From CAYMZZ01 sp046297935 (GTDB lineage Bacteria; Bacteroidota; Bacteroidia; Chitinophagales; Chitinophagaceae), in contig JBKBHA010000014.1 in assembly GCA_046297935.1 (NCBI GenBank), forward strand, positions 28,135-92,134: 64,000 nt of DNA. Direction: 5' to 3'. Below are positions 32,776 through 41,421 of this stretch, in pieces. The position numbers and the translations under genes were made by a program. The notes below the pieces were generated by a model that searched no databases, was not told the DNA's origin, and saw only the letters and a list, made by a program, of their open reading frames with translations. Within the stretch, counting starts at the first letter, position 1; every line of letters starts with the position of its first letter.

Positions 32776-33581
32776 TGTGCTAAATCGTAAAGTGCGGCGA
32801 AATAGTGCGGTGGCAAGAGTTCCGATGAATCCGGGAACTGCCAGGCCGCTTCGCGAAATCGCACATGAATAAAATATTGATACAACTCGCGGTAAAGCGA
32901 AGATTCCTTTTCAATCAGCCCCGAAAGATAAACACGCACCTCCTGTTGTGAAAACCCGAACTCCTGCGCCAGCCGGAGTAGGTAGTACAAAACATCTGCC
33001 GGATTTTCGTAAGGATAAGTTTGTGTCAGTAATAACTTATTAGATCGGGATGCGATTACCGTGAATTCCTCCGCTCTGAAATCCAGCGAAAGGGCTCCTT
33101 CAAAATCGGTTCCTTCTACCCTGCATAAATCGGCCGAATACCCCTGTGTGAAGAGGGCATTGGCAAAATGTGTCTGCAGCCAGTGTAGTATTCCAGCCGG
33201 CACTGCATAGTGATTATTGAGTTGCCAGCCGCGAATAGTTTCTGAGCGGTATTCTACCGGACCAGGCTGGCCATATTGTAATTCAATGGCCGCCCTTGCA
33301 GGGAAATTGGAAGTCTGCATGGCCGGCACCATCACCGATTCAGCAAAATCAAGTCCGATGCGAATGGTATCGAACTGGCGGCGCAGGGCATCTTCCTGCT
33401 GGTAAATCTGCATCAGGCTGTTTTCGTCCAGTGCCTCTGTTAAGGTGTAGTAACCCAATTCGTCTATTACCTTCCCTTCCCCGCTGCATACTGCATAACT
33501 GAAATGGCCGTTGCCCAACCGGACTACCAGCAAATTGCCAGCGGCCGCGTTCTCAGCTTTTATGGAAAATATCTTCTTCAA
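32766..33581 (-). CDS. DUF3822 family protein
   Basis: This 271-residue Bacteroidota-specific protein starts KKIFSIKAENAAAGNLLVVR and GNGHFSYAVCSGEGKVIDELGY. The alternating two-domain layout resembles an actin/ASKHA-like fold (inference). The start is TTG at 33581; a TGA immediately upstream in frame prevents extension and no in-frame ATG is near. It overlaps rsmD by 10 nt, and I associate the DUF3822-rsmD pairing with this phylum, so it may act with rRNA modification (inference). The function is not established. Confidence 0.82.
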   Translation of the reverse strand: MKKIFSIKAENAAAGNLLVVRLGNGHFSYAVCSGEGKVIDELGYYTLTEALDENSLMQIYQQEDALRRQFDTIRIGLDFAESVMVPAMQTSNFPARAAIELQYGQPGPVEYRSETIRGWQLNNHYAVPAGILHWLQTHFANALFTQGYSADLCRVEGTDFEGALSLDFRAEEFTVIASRSNKLLLTQTYPYENPADVLYYLLRLAQEFGFSQQEVRVYLSGLIEKESSLYRELYQYFIHVRFREAAWQFPDSSELLPPHYFAALYDLAQCG

Positions 33582-33620
33582 TCATTTAATTTAATATCGT
33601 CTGCAACAATGAAGTACCGG

Positions 33621-33983
33621 CTATTTTTTTCGCAGCAACCTTACGGCGGCAGAGCCATTGAAACTATCAATAGGCGGGTTCAGTTTTTCAACTTCAATTT
33701 CAATCTCCTGCACTTCAGGATACATACGCTGAATATTCGAAGCCAGCTCCTGAGCAAGTGTTTCCAATAAATCAACCGGTTCCTTCATGGCTTCATTCAG
33801 TAAGGCAAACAGCTTTGCATAATCGATCGTGTCTTCCAGAGCAGTAATCGTGCCGGACTTTGGTGAATAACTCACCGACATATTCACCACAAAATCGTTT
33901 CCTTTTTGCCTTTCTTCCGGATACAGGCCATGAAAGGCCCTAAACCGGCAGTTACGAAGATAGATATGAAGAATGTCTGACAA
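33621..33983 (-). CDS. folB: Dihydroneopterin aldolase
   Basis: FolB cleaves 7,8-dihydroneopterin to 6-hydroxymethyl-dihydropterin in folate synthesis. The 120-residue length is typical. The opening IYLRNCRFRAFHGLYPEERQKG has the conserved HG-Y-ExE-like pattern and the catalytic Glu segment; DTIDYAKLFALLNEAM and LLETLAQELA follow. The first codon is TTG (33983-33981); no in-frame ATG lies upstream before the trxB stop region. It is 19 nt below trxB and 39 nt above the DUF3822 gene, so it belongs to the same long transcript. Confidence 0.92.
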   Translation of the reverse strand: MSDILHIYLRNCRFRAFHGLYPEERQKGNDFVVNMSVSYSPKSGTITALEDTIDYAKLFALLNEAMKEPVDLLETLAQELASNIQRMYPEVQEIEIEVEKLNPPIDSFNGSAAVRLLRKK

Positions 33984-34002
33984 GTTGTAGGTTTTGGGTT
34001 GG

Positions 34003-34929
34003 TTATTCCTGTGCCGCCAGGAAGCGTTCGGCGTCCAATGCCGCCATGCATCCGCTGCCTGCCGCCGTTACAGCCTGCCTATACACTTTGTCCTGTACAT
34101 CTCCTGCAGCAAATACACCTTCCACATTCGTCTTGCTGGTACCCGGCACAGTCCTGATATATCCAGCCTCATCCATGTCAAGGAAGCCTTTAAAGATACC
34201 GGAATTCGGCTCGTGGCCAATGGCAACAAAGAACCCGTTTATCGGAATCTCCTGAGTTTCATTCGACAGGTTGTTTTTGATGCGCACCGCCGTTACTGTT
34301 TTGTCGCCGATGATTTCTTCTGTTTCAGAATTCCAGTACACTTTGATATTGGCTGTTTTCAAAACACGATCCTGCATTATTTTGCTGGCGCGCATTTCGC
34401 TGCGGCGAACCAGCATGTGTACGGTAGTGCAGAGTTTTGAAAGGTAAAGAGCCTCCTCGGCGGCCGTATCGCCGGCACCTACAATGGCCACTTCCTTTCC
34501 TCTGAAAAAGAAACCATCACATACCGCACAGGCACTTACTCCAAAGCCGTTCAAACGCTGCTCACTTTCCAGTCCCAGCCACTTGGCAGAAGCACCAGTC
34601 GCGATAATCACCGCTTCGGCTTCGAGCCATTGCTCCTCGTCGATTTGTACTTTAAACGGACGCTGGCTAAAGTCGACCTGCGTTGCCAGTCCAAATCGAA
34701 TATCGGCGCCCATTCGCTTAGCCTGCTTTTCAAAATCAACCATCATATCGGGCCCCTGGATGCCATCGGGATATCCCGGATAATTTTCCACTTCCGTTGT
34801 AATTGTGAGCTGACCCCCGGGTTGAATTCCCTGATAAAGTACCGGTTTCAAACCGGCACGTGAAGCATATATTGCCGCCGTATAGCCGGCCGGACCACTT
34901 CCTATAATTAACACCTGCACTTTTTCCAT
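34003..34929 (-). CDS. trxB: Thioredoxin reductase
   Basis: This 308-residue flavoprotein reduces thioredoxin with NADPH. It shows the FAD-binding GSGPAG (11-16), GGQLTITTEVENYPGYPDGI (38-57), the redox-active disulfide CAVC (134-137) in the NADPH-binding domain, GAGDTAAEEA (151-160) for NADPH, and the C-terminal FAD segment GVFAAGDVQDKVYRQAVTAA. The layout matches the low-molecular-weight bacterial class. It starts the minus-strand run trxB-folB-DUF3822-rsmD-cyclo-ligase-lpxK-rnr, in which gaps never exceed 39 nt. Confidence 0.96.
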   Translation of the reverse strand: MEKVQVLIIGSGPAGYTAAIYASRAGLKPVLYQGIQPGGQLTITTEVENYPGYPDGIQGPDMMVDFEKQAKRMGADIRFGLATQVDFSQRPFKVQIDEEQWLEAEAVIIATGASAKWLGLESEQRLNGFGVSACAVCDGFFFRGKEVAIVGAGDTAAEEALYLSKLCTTVHMLVRRSEMRASKIMQDRVLKTANIKVYWNSETEEIIGDKTVTAVRIKNNLSNETQEIPINGFFVAIGHEPNSGIFKGFLDMDEAGYIRTVPGTSKTNVEGVFAAGDVQDKVYRQAVTAAGSGCMAALDAERFLAAQE

Positions 34930-35063
34930 ACTAGCGATTAAATTCAGTTTTATGCAAAAAAAAGTCTATTTAAGCAAAACGCCAAAACCCGGAGAATGAG
35001 CCCGCTGCAGATGACAGAACGGTGCAATTCGAACTCAAGCCCGTCGGCAGGCCCCAATACCTG

Positions 35064-35138
35064 CTATTTTACTCCATCATTACAACAAGCAAAAGTACAC
35101 AGCATTGCCAAAAGAGCAATCGTTGTTTTAAACGACAT
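35064..35138 (-). CDS. Possible 24-residue lipoprotein-like peptide
   Basis: An ATG at 35138 opens a 24-codon frame, MSFKTTIALLAMLCTFACCN then DGVK. It has a basic residue, a hydrophobic core and two Cys residues like a tiny entericidin-type lipoprotein signal. It lies in the 458-nt gap between rpoD and trxB, on the same strand as both. There is no recognisable ribosome site and the lipobox is imperfect (FACC), so it may be chance. The rest of the gap holds only the rpoD terminator and no other gene. Confidence 0.25.
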   Translation of the reverse strand: MSFKTTIALLAMLCTFACCNDGVK

Positions 35139-35299
35139 TATACGATAATGTGGGCAAGTGTGGAAGATGAAAGATCGCCATCTTTCGTGGCAACAAAAGT
35201 TGCACCGGCAAAAGTCGGGAAATCGGATGATCAGGGCAGGAATCGTTGCAAGACCGGGAAAGTAATAACACTTTTCGGCGGCAATAGTTCATTAAAAGA

Positions 35300-35330
35300 A
35301 ACAGCTCCCGTCGTATCGACCGGAGCTGTT
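35300..35330 (-). terminator. rpoD terminator
   Basis: The inverted repeat AACAGCTCC/GGAGCTGTT (9 bp, 13-nt loop) ends on the minus strand in CTGTTTCTTTTA, about 60 nt after the rpoD stop codon. Confidence 0.75.
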
Positions 35331-35387
35331 CATGTAAATAAACCCACCAATTTTCTTTTCCGCATTACACGAAAAAGAGCTGCTATT

Positions 35388-36245
35388 TTATCCCAGATAA
35401 GCTTTCAGTGCGCTGCTGTACCGGGCTTTTTGTAAACGTTTGATCGCTCTTTCCTTTATCTGGCGAATGCGCTCTTTGGTCAAATCATATTTCTGACCAA
35501 TTTGTTCAATGGTTACACCCTGTTCACCGTCGAGGCCAAAGTAAGCGTTTACGATTTCGGCTTCACGGGGGCTGAGCGACTTCAGCACACGACGAATTTC
35601 GTTGCGAAGTGAATCTTTCATCACATCGTCGTCAGTATCGTCGCTACCTTCCAGCAAATCACCCATTGCCACATCTTCAGCTTCATGCACCGGTGCGTCC
35701 AGCGAAGTATGACGGGTATTGCTCTGGAAAATGTTATTGATTTCAGTCTCACTCATTTCAAGCAATTCGGCCAGCTCTTCGGTTGAAGGCTCACGCTCAT
35801 GCTCCTGTTCGAAGGCCATATAGGCCTTATTGGCCTTATTGTAAGTACCGATTTTGTTCTGGGGCAGACGCACCAAACGTCCCTGCTCAGCCAAAGCCTG
35901 CAGGATCGACTGGCGAATCCACCAAACAGCGTATGAAATGAATTTAAAACCTTTTGTTTCGTCAAAGCGCTGCGCTGCTTTGATCAAACCCAGATTACCC
36001 TCATTGATCAGATCGCTGAGCGACAAGCCCTGGTGTTGATATTGTTTGGCTACAGAAACCACAAAACGGAGGTTGGCCTGCACCAGTTTGTCCAAGGCTT
36101 TTTGATCACCCATCTTGATTCGCTGCGCAAGCGTTGTCTCTTCTTCGGGAGTGATCATGGAAATCTTGGAAATTTCCTGCAGATACTTTTCGACTGCCTG
36201 GGAATCCCTGTTCGTGATCTGGGTAGCAATTTTTAGCTGCCTCAT
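35388..36245 (-). CDS. rpoD: RNA polymerase primary sigma factor (sigma-A/RpoD)
   Basis: The 285-residue sigma factor is the short primary form typical of Bacteroidota: region 1.1 is absent. It starts MRQLKIATQITNRDSQAVEK, then region 1.2 (DSQAVEKYLQEISKISMITPEEE), region 2 (QANLRFVVSVAKQYQ, LIKAAQRFDETKGFKFISYA, VWWIRQSILQAL), region 3 (RLVRLPQNKIG on to a middle helix) and region 4.2 (YDLTKERIRQIKERAIKRL). It recognises the TAnnTTTG -7 boxes seen across this window. It stands alone between trxB and lgt, with its own terminator. Confidence 0.96.
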   Translation of the reverse strand: MRQLKIATQITNRDSQAVEKYLQEISKISMITPEEETTLAQRIKMGDQKALDKLVQANLRFVVSVAKQYQHQGLSLSDLINEGNLGLIKAAQRFDETKGFKFISYAVWWIRQSILQALAEQGRLVRLPQNKIGTYNKANKAYMAFEQEHEREPSTEELAELLEMSETEINNIFQSNTRHTSLDAPVHEAEDVAMGDLLEGSDDTDDDVMKDSLRNEIRRVLKSLSPREAEIVNAYFGLDGEQGVTIEQIGQKYDLTKERIRQIKERAIKRLQKARYSSALKAYLG

Positions 36246-36501
36246 AATGATTCATCAATTTAATAAACTACAAATGGTAGACAGTCTTTGTTTGCAGAAA
36301 GTTGCAAAGGTGTAGATTGGTAAACCGTCCTCGTCCGTCTGCAAAAATACGTCACGATCCCTGAATCTCATAGTTTTTGGGCTGATTTATTGCCGGCGAC
36401 ACGTCCGCAAACCGTTGCGCTCGCCGCTGAGGATCGCCCGAAAACCGGCATGGCAGCGGATTTTAACAATTTTTACGCAATCCGGAAAGATATTCACAGC
36501 C

Positions 36502-37665
36502 TCAGCTGGGTGATGTGGATTTCTGCCCCTTTCGGCCAAGCCATACCCACAGAATGACTCCCGCCAGGAAAAGCAATGTTGAGATAACTTCTGCCTGAGT
36601 CGGTTCAAATCCGAATAGGCTGAGCCGGTTATTATGCCTGATCTTTTCAATCAAAAAACGCTCCAGTCCGTTCACCATCAGATATAGCGCAAAAATGCGG
36701 CCGGGAACCTTGATTTTTTTGCGAAGCGACCACAGCAGAGCGAAAAGCAGCAAAGCCATGATTACCTCATATAAGGGTGTAGGATAAACCGGTACTGGCA
36801 ATTCATTGCAATACCTGCCGGTGCAGCCGGCAATTTTTTCGCCCACTTCATTTACGTTATGAGGATAAGTGTAGGACCATAGCCAGTCGGGTAACCAGGA
36901 ATAAGGATTGGGCCTTGGATTTTCAATACCCCAATCACCGTCGCCAGCCACCTGGCAGCCAATTCGCCCTACTCCATATGCCAGCATAAGGGCCGGTGCT
37001 GCCGCGTCGTTCAGGTGCCAGAAACCAATTTTATGTTTGCGCGCATACCACCATATTGCGGCTGCGGCACAGATCAAGCCGCCGTAAAATGTTAATCCAG
37101 CTGGCGAAAACAAAAAGGAGGAAGGTTCATTTAAAAAGGCTGACCAGTTTTCAAAAATATCGAACATCTTGGCTCCTATCAGGCCAAACACCAGTGCCAG
37201 AATAGTCATTTCTCCTACCCTGTCCTGAGGCCATATGCGCACTTTGCGTTTTTCCGGCTTCGGTAATTTTTGCTTGTTCTTTTCATACCATTTCATGCCG
37301 GCAAAAAACAAGCCCAGTAGTATGCCTGCCGGCCAGCTGCCAATGCCGGAAAAAATGAAAGCCTGCGGATCTTCTGTTGCCGCTTCGTCCATGATGAAGA
37401 GCGCAATGATCTTATACCCCAACAAAAAACCTAACAAAAAATTGAGAAGCAAATCCACCGCGGTAGCCGGACGTCCCACCACAGTCTCCATTTCCGTAGG
37501 CTGTAACAGCCCCTCCCGGCTTTTGCGTTTCAACTCGGCTGCCAGTACAATAGCTGCCAGTATAAAGGCGATGGCTACAAAAAAACCAAATGAATTGACA
37601 AACCGTAAAAAAGACCATTCCACACCAAACAAATCCTTAAAAGCAAAGTACAGGTTGGGATACAT
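36502..37665 (-). CDS. lgt: Prolipoprotein diacylglyceryl transferase
   Basis: Lgt transfers diacylglyceryl from phosphatidylglycerol to the lipobox Cys of prolipoproteins. The 387-residue protein has about seven membrane segments. The phylum's signature GRIGCQVAGDGDWG lies in the second half, with YPTPLYEVIMALLLFALLW and GRIFALYLMVNGLERFLIE near the C-terminus. It is longer than the E. coli protein (291 residues), with an insert in the N-terminal half (KLPKPEKRKVRIWPQDRVGE). The many lipoproteins in this window are its likely substrates. It ends about 256 nt before rpoD, with no clear terminator. Confidence 0.93.
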   Translation of the reverse strand: MYPNLYFAFKDLFGVEWSFLRFVNSFGFFVAIAFILAAIVLAAELKRKSREGLLQPTEMETVVGRPATAVDLLLNFLLGFLLGYKIIALFIMDEAATEDPQAFIFSGIGSWPAGILLGLFFAGMKWYEKNKQKLPKPEKRKVRIWPQDRVGEMTILALVFGLIGAKMFDIFENWSAFLNEPSSFLFSPAGLTFYGGLICAAAAIWWYARKHKIGFWHLNDAAAPALMLAYGVGRIGCQVAGDGDWGIENPRPNPYSWLPDWLWSYTYPHNVNEVGEKIAGCTGRYCNELPVPVYPTPLYEVIMALLLFALLWSLRKKIKVPGRIFALYLMVNGLERFLIEKIRHNNRLSLFGFEPTQAEVISTLLFLAGVILWVWLGRKGQKSTSPS

Positions 37666-37831
37666 TGTACACTATTGTTTAAGCAGGCAATATACGATTG
37701 AAATCTGACCCACCGGCCAGAAATGAAAAATGTGCTGTTTCGGTAATTGGATAATTTGATGGACGCAAACTCGCCCTGTCGTCAAATCATCCAAATCCCA
37801 AATCAGCACATTCAAAACTGGTACTCCAACC

Positions 37832-38251
37832 TTAGTTTGTGCAATGTTCCTCAAATGCAGCGATGAGGTTATGCGCAATCAGCTGCGCAGGACGTCCCTC
37901 AATCTGGTGCCGCTCAATAAAATGAACCAATTCACCATTCTTAAACAATGCGATCGCAGGTGATGAAGGTGGATAAGGCATCAGGTGCTGACGCAGGCGT
38001 TGAACTGCCATCACATCAAACCCGGCGAAAGTCGTCGTCAGAAAATCTGGCTTATGCTGTGAGTTGAAAACAGCCATCAAAACACCTGGCCGCGCTGAAC
38101 CGGCTGAACAACCACAAACTGAATTGATCATCACCAGCGTGGTGCCGTCTTTTTTCAATTGTTCGTCCACTGCTTCGGGAGTCAGCAATTCCGTAAAACC
38201 ATTGTCGGTCAGTTCCTCTTTCATGGGAACCACTATTTCGGAAGGATACAT
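37832..38251 (-). CDS. Bacilliredoxin (BrxA/BrxB, YphP/YqiW family)
   Basis: The 139-residue thioredoxin-fold protein has the active loop CGC at Cys46-Cys48 in INSVCGCSAGSARPG. In the family these enzymes reverse protein bacillithiolation in Firmicutes; in Bacteroidota the role is inferred to be a related thiol reduction. The tail FIERHQIEGRPAQLIAHNLI is conserved. A perfect TAACTTTG -7 element lies 30 nt upstream, divergent from the Hsp20 gene. The gene is monocistronic. Confidence 0.88.
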   Translation of the reverse strand: MYPSEIVVPMKEELTDNGFTELLTPEAVDEQLKKDGTTLVMINSVCGCSAGSARPGVLMAVFNSQHKPDFLTTTFAGFDVMAVQRLRQHLMPYPPSSPAIALFKNGELVHFIERHQIEGRPAQLIAHNLIAAFEEHCTN

Positions 38252-38280
38252 ACTGTGAGTTTATAGTTTTTATTGAAACA

Positions 38281-38288
38281 CAAAGTTA
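38281..38288 (-). promoter_or_regulatory. Bacilliredoxin gene -7 element
   Basis: On the minus strand TAACTTTG is a perfect TAnnTTTG box, about 30 nt upstream of the ATG at 38251. No TTG -33 is visible at 19-21 nt. Confidence 0.6.
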
Positions 38289-38510
38289 GTTAAAAAGTTG
38301 TCCGAAGCAGTAAGCGTCATTTTGACACAAAAACAATCCAACTACTGCCAATATAACAGCTAATGGCTGAAAACACCGACCACCTGGCAGCTTTGGCGAG
38401 TGAAAAATGGGCTGGTACAAGGTTTGAAAAATAACTGGCGTAATGGATCAGACAGATCAGTTACTAACTGAAAACTTTCTAAACATTAAAAATTAAAAAA
38501 AGCAATCGAT

Positions 38511-38963
38511 ATGACACATCTGAAATTAACCCCCCGCCCCATTGACGCCGGCTTTAACAATCTGTTAAACGACTTTTTCGGCAATTGGCCCGTCTATGGT
38601 ATGAAAGACCCGAACGGAAAATGGAACAACGCGATTCCGGTAAACATTTGCGAAAATGAAAACGCTTACGAACTCGAATTAGTTGCTCCAGGTTTTGAAA
38701 AGTCGGATTTCGCCATCAATGTAGATGAGAATCTGTTGACAATTGAAGCCAAACACGAAGAGCAGCAGGTGAAACAGGAAGGCGAAAAAAATAACTGGGT
38801 TCGCCGCGAGTTTGTTAAGAAGTCTTTCAAAAGATCTTTTACAATCGACGACAAAGTTGAAACAGCCGACATTCAGGCGAAATATGAAAACGGTGTGCTG
38901 CAATTAAACCTTCCGAAGAAAGCAACAGTCAAACCTTCGGCAAAGCAAATCAGCATCCGGTAA
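38511..38963 (+). CDS. Small heat-shock protein (Hsp20/alpha-crystallin)
   Basis: The 150-residue ATP-independent chaperone binds unfolding proteins. The alpha-crystallin domain spans about residues 40-140 (ENAYELELVAPGFEKSDFAI, FKRSFTIDDKVETADIQAKY, ENGVLQLNLPKK) and is followed by the oligomerisation tail QISIR, which has an I-x-I motif. An N-terminal arm of about 40 residues (LTPRPIDAGFNNLLNDFFGN) precedes the domain. It is monocistronic, with a terminator at 39061. The 259-nt gap upstream holds both this promoter and that of the bacilliredoxin gene. Confidence 0.93.
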   Translation: MTHLKLTPRPIDAGFNNLLNDFFGNWPVYGMKDPNGKWNNAIPVNICENENAYELELVAPGFEKSDFAINVDENLLTIEAKHEEQQVKQEGEKNNWVRREFVKKSFKRSFTIDDKVETADIQAKYENGVLQLNLPKKATVKPSAKQISIR

Positions 38964-39060
38964 TCATCGCCGAATGTTTAAGATATTAAACTGCGACGCT
39001 TAAAAAAATGCGAAGCAATTTGTAGACTCTCTTTCTCATAAGCAGTTGGTTTTGGTTTAC

Positions 39061-39094
39061 ACCCTATCGTTTCCACGATGGGGTTTCTTTTTTT
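39061..39094 (+). terminator. Terminator after the Hsp20 gene
   Basis: A hairpin with 9-bp arms (39061-39069 with 39076-39084, one G-T wobble) and a 6-nt loop, followed by a T-rich run TTTCTTTTTTT. It lies about 100 nt after the Hsp20 stop. Confidence 0.8.
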
Positions 39095-39162
39095 CAATCC
39101 AGTTGAGCCCTGCTTTTGCTGAAAATGAGGTAACTTAGCGCAATTTTACCAACGCATCGGAC

Positions 39163-40464
39163 ATGTTCAGAAAGACCCTAGTAGCAGTGACAGTCATCCT
39201 TTTAACCGGATTACTGTCAGTTGAGGCTCAAGTACAGCCCACCGGAAAGGACACGGTAATGCCCCATGCAACCGATACCATTCTTCCCGTATCACCCGTG
39301 GTGATTGATAGTACCCTTCGGATTGTGAACCTGAATCCGTTCTTTACTATTCATGTCGACTCGATGCTCACTTATCAACTGGCCATCAATCGGGAGGCTT
39401 CAAAATATTACTGGTATCTGAAGAATTCTCCTGTTGGATTAAAGATCAATAAAGACAATGGCACGCTGACCTTTAAAGCAGAGAAATCATTTTTTCTTTC
39501 AGGCAAACTGAAATATGATCAGGAATACACAGTCAGCATCGGCGTTCAGAACCTTTCTGACCCAAAAGACAAAGTAGACACCAGCTTTACTCTAGTATTC
39601 TACAACACAGATATTATACTTCCGAAGGTAAAACCCAGCGTTGCCAGCACTCTCACTGTTGAAGAGGGTGAACTGGTATCATTCAGGGTACAATGCGAAG
39701 ATGGCAATTTCCCGATTGAAGATATTTTGTTCAGCAGCAATATTACCATTCACGATTTCAAACTGGTCAAATCCTGTAACGATGATTTTGTATGGACGCC
39801 ACCTTTTGACTTCGTGAAAGAAACCGATTCCGCCCGCGTAAAAATATTGCTGTTGAGTTTCATTGGCTCCACCAAATTCAAGATAAAAGACACGGCAACG
39901 GTTCGCATTATCGTAAAGGATGCGCTCAACTATCCACAGGCGAAAAGAGAATACGAACAGGTTATCTCAAACGTCGATAAATATATTGTGGCGTTGAAAT
40001 TCACTTTTCTTCAAATCGATAAGCGTTTGCGTAAAACGAAAAATACACGTACCACTTTCGATCTTACTTCTGCAACTACCGCGTTATCGGGCACTATACT
40101 TAATACCGCGGGTGGACAGAACGAGCAGACCGTTGGAAAAATTTTGCCCAGTGTAGGTGTTGCGCTGGTACCTGTAAAGGAAGCTACCGCTCCCAACAAA
40201 AATGTGGAACAAAACCAGGCCTCACTCATCCGCGCTTCCATCAAGCGTCTGGAATATATGAAGTTCGATTATGCCCTCGTGGGCGATCGCGATCCTCAAA
40301 TCATGCAGAAAGTAAACAAGTTGAAAGACGAACTAAAGCAAAGTCAGATGCAATTGATCGACGTGCCTATGGATATCGTCAACAACATGTCGGAAGAAGA
40401 AATCAACAAATACTTCGAAAGCCCAAAAGTGCAGAAGAAGTACCGTTTGTCTAACAAGAAGTAA
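39163..40464 (+). CDS. Secreted protein with cadherin/Ig-like domain, function unknown
   Basis: The 433-residue protein has a signal peptide (about residues 1-22, ending SVEAQ). After a linker comes a beta-sandwich with VGLKINKDNGTLTFKAEKSF and DQEYTVSIGVQNLSDP, then VEEGELVSFRVQCEDGNFPI, which resembles cadherin-like or putative-Ig domains. The C-terminal third is helical (VKREYEQ-type heptads: YPQAKREYEQVISNVDKYIV) and ends SEEEINKYFESPKVQKKYRL. I do not recognise a named family. No catalytic site and no T9SS sorting tail are visible. It converges with the NTF2-like gene, 11 nt between stops. Confidence 0.75.
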   Translation: MFRKTLVAVTVILLTGLLSVEAQVQPTGKDTVMPHATDTILPVSPVVIDSTLRIVNLNPFFTIHVDSMLTYQLAINREASKYYWYLKNSPVGLKINKDNGTLTFKAEKSFFLSGKLKYDQEYTVSIGVQNLSDPKDKVDTSFTLVFYNTDIILPKVKPSVASTLTVEEGELVSFRVQCEDGNFPIEDILFSSNITIHDFKLVKSCNDDFVWTPPFDFVKETDSARVKILLLSFIGSTKFKIKDTATVRIIVKDALNYPQAKREYEQVISNVDKYIVALKFTFLQIDKRLRKTKNTRTTFDLTSATTALSGTILNTAGGQNEQTVGKILPSVGVALVPVKEATAPNKNVEQNQASLIRASIKRLEYMKFDYALVGDRDPQIMQKVNKLKDELKQSQMQLIDVPMDIVNNMSEEEINKYFESPKVQKKYRLSNKK

Positions 40465-40475
40465 ATATTGTTCAA

Positions 40476-40931
40476 CTATTGTGTGCAACCGTCTCTTCGG
40501 CGGGTGTCAATCACATATTGAATTTTCCAACCATTATTCCATCGCACCAGTTGAAAGGAGTTAACGCCGCAATGGCTGAACTTCCCTTCGTAATAAAAAT
40601 TATAGGGCGTCCATACGCTGGCCATTGGACCATCTATCAGCACCGACGAAAATGTAATTCTTTCATCAAGTGAACCGGATTTCGTCGCGCCGATGCTTTT
40701 CAGGAAACCAGCCAGTTTTTCATCCTGCACTTTCAGGGCCCCACTCTTGTCGCGGCCGATTGTCTGCAATACCGCGTTTTCTGCGAACACAGCTTTTATT
40801 GCAACAGTATCTGAACGATTCATGCCTGCAAAAAAGGATTCAATCACAGCTTTTACTGAATCTTCTGCCGTTTGAGCGCGAAGCGATGCGCCGATAAGCA
40901 AACATGTTAATAATAAATAAATCCGCATCAT
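40476..40931 (-). CDS. Exported NTF2-like (SnoaL/DUF4440-type) protein
   Basis: The protein has 151 residues from the ATG at 40931 (or 150 from the adjacent ATG at 40928). A signal peptide (MRIYLLLTCLLIGASLRAQ) precedes an NTF2-like cone fold: DSVKAVIESFFAGMNRSDTV, FAENAVLQTIGR and WTPYNFYYEGKFSHCGVNSF, closing NNGWKIQYVIDTRRRDGC. Proteins of this class bind small hydrophobic ligands or act as isomerases, but many are of unknown function. An in-frame ATG at 41006 would overlap the divergent lipoprotein gene and was rejected. The two genes diverge with 61 nt between starts. Confidence 0.82.
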   Translation of the reverse strand: MMRIYLLLTCLLIGASLRAQTAEDSVKAVIESFFAGMNRSDTVAIKAVFAENAVLQTIGRDKSGALKVQDEKLAGFLKSIGATKSGSLDERITFSSVLIDGPMASVWTPYNFYYEGKFSHCGVNSFQLVRWNNGWKIQYVIDTRRRDGCTQ

Positions 40932-40992
40932 CTTAACAGAGTTTAAGTGTTTTTGGCGAGACCATTGCCGTCCTAAAATAAAATCATTTCGT

Positions 40993-41310
40993 ATGAACCG
41001 GAACAAAATTGTACAGGCGGCTTTTTTGCTGGCTGCAGCGGTGATAGTCAGCAGCTGCGGCCCCGGCCGTAACTACCACAGGTACCCGCCTCCACCTGCG
41101 CGAACGTCCATTTCCCTGATCATACCCGGCGCGCCCGGACTGGTGGTCACCCGTTATCGCGACGGACGTTACTTCTATCGTAATCCGCAGGGCTATATCT
41201 ATTGGCGGGGCCCCGGCAACAGGTACTATATTGATCGGCGCTACATGAAGCGATCCTGGCATCAACACCGGCAATACCAAAGCTGGCGACGAGGCTACCG
41301 TTGGCGTTAA
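40993..41310 (+). CDS. Small Arg/Tyr/Pro-rich lipoprotein
   Basis: The 105-residue protein has a lipobox VSSC (Cys22) after MNRNKIVQAAFLLAAAVI. The mature part is very basic and aromatic: PPPPARTSISLIIPG, RYRDGRYFYRNPQGYIYW and YYIDRRYMKRSWHQHRQYQS, ending in WRRGYRWR. Its composition suggests binding to an acidic surface such as LPS or peptidoglycan (inference), but I know no family function. It is monocistronic and closed by a strong terminator at 41331. Confidence 0.75.
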   Translation: MNRNKIVQAAFLLAAAVIVSSCGPGRNYHRYPPPPARTSISLIIPGAPGLVVTRYRDGRYFYRNPQGYIYWRGPGNRYYIDRRYMKRSWHQHRQYQSWRRGYRWR

Positions 41311-41330
41311 CAGGCATTAATAGGTTTTGA

Positions 41331-41369
41331 GCAGGCAAGCTATTGATTTTAAATAGCTTGCCTGCTTTT
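41331..41369 (+). terminator. Terminator after the small lipoprotein gene
   Basis: A 14-bp perfect stem (GCAGGCAAGCTATT with AATAGCTTGCCTGC) and 7-nt loop, followed by TTTT at 41366-41369. It separates the lipoprotein gene from the BlaI gene. Confidence 0.9.
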
Positions 41370-41421
41370 GCTTTCGTTAATAGATGTTAAAAAATCGTAA
41401 ATAACCTTAACCGAAATCAAT

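Noticed and set aside
35030..35060. A tRNA-like T-loop (TTCGAACTC and its complement)
   Set aside because: The other arms of a cloverleaf could not be found; no tRNA gene was seen elsewhere in the window either.
35022..35435. 137-codon plus-strand frame between trxB and rpoD
   Set aside because: It runs through the rpoD terminator and into the antisense of rpoD; composition is random and no promoter is visible.
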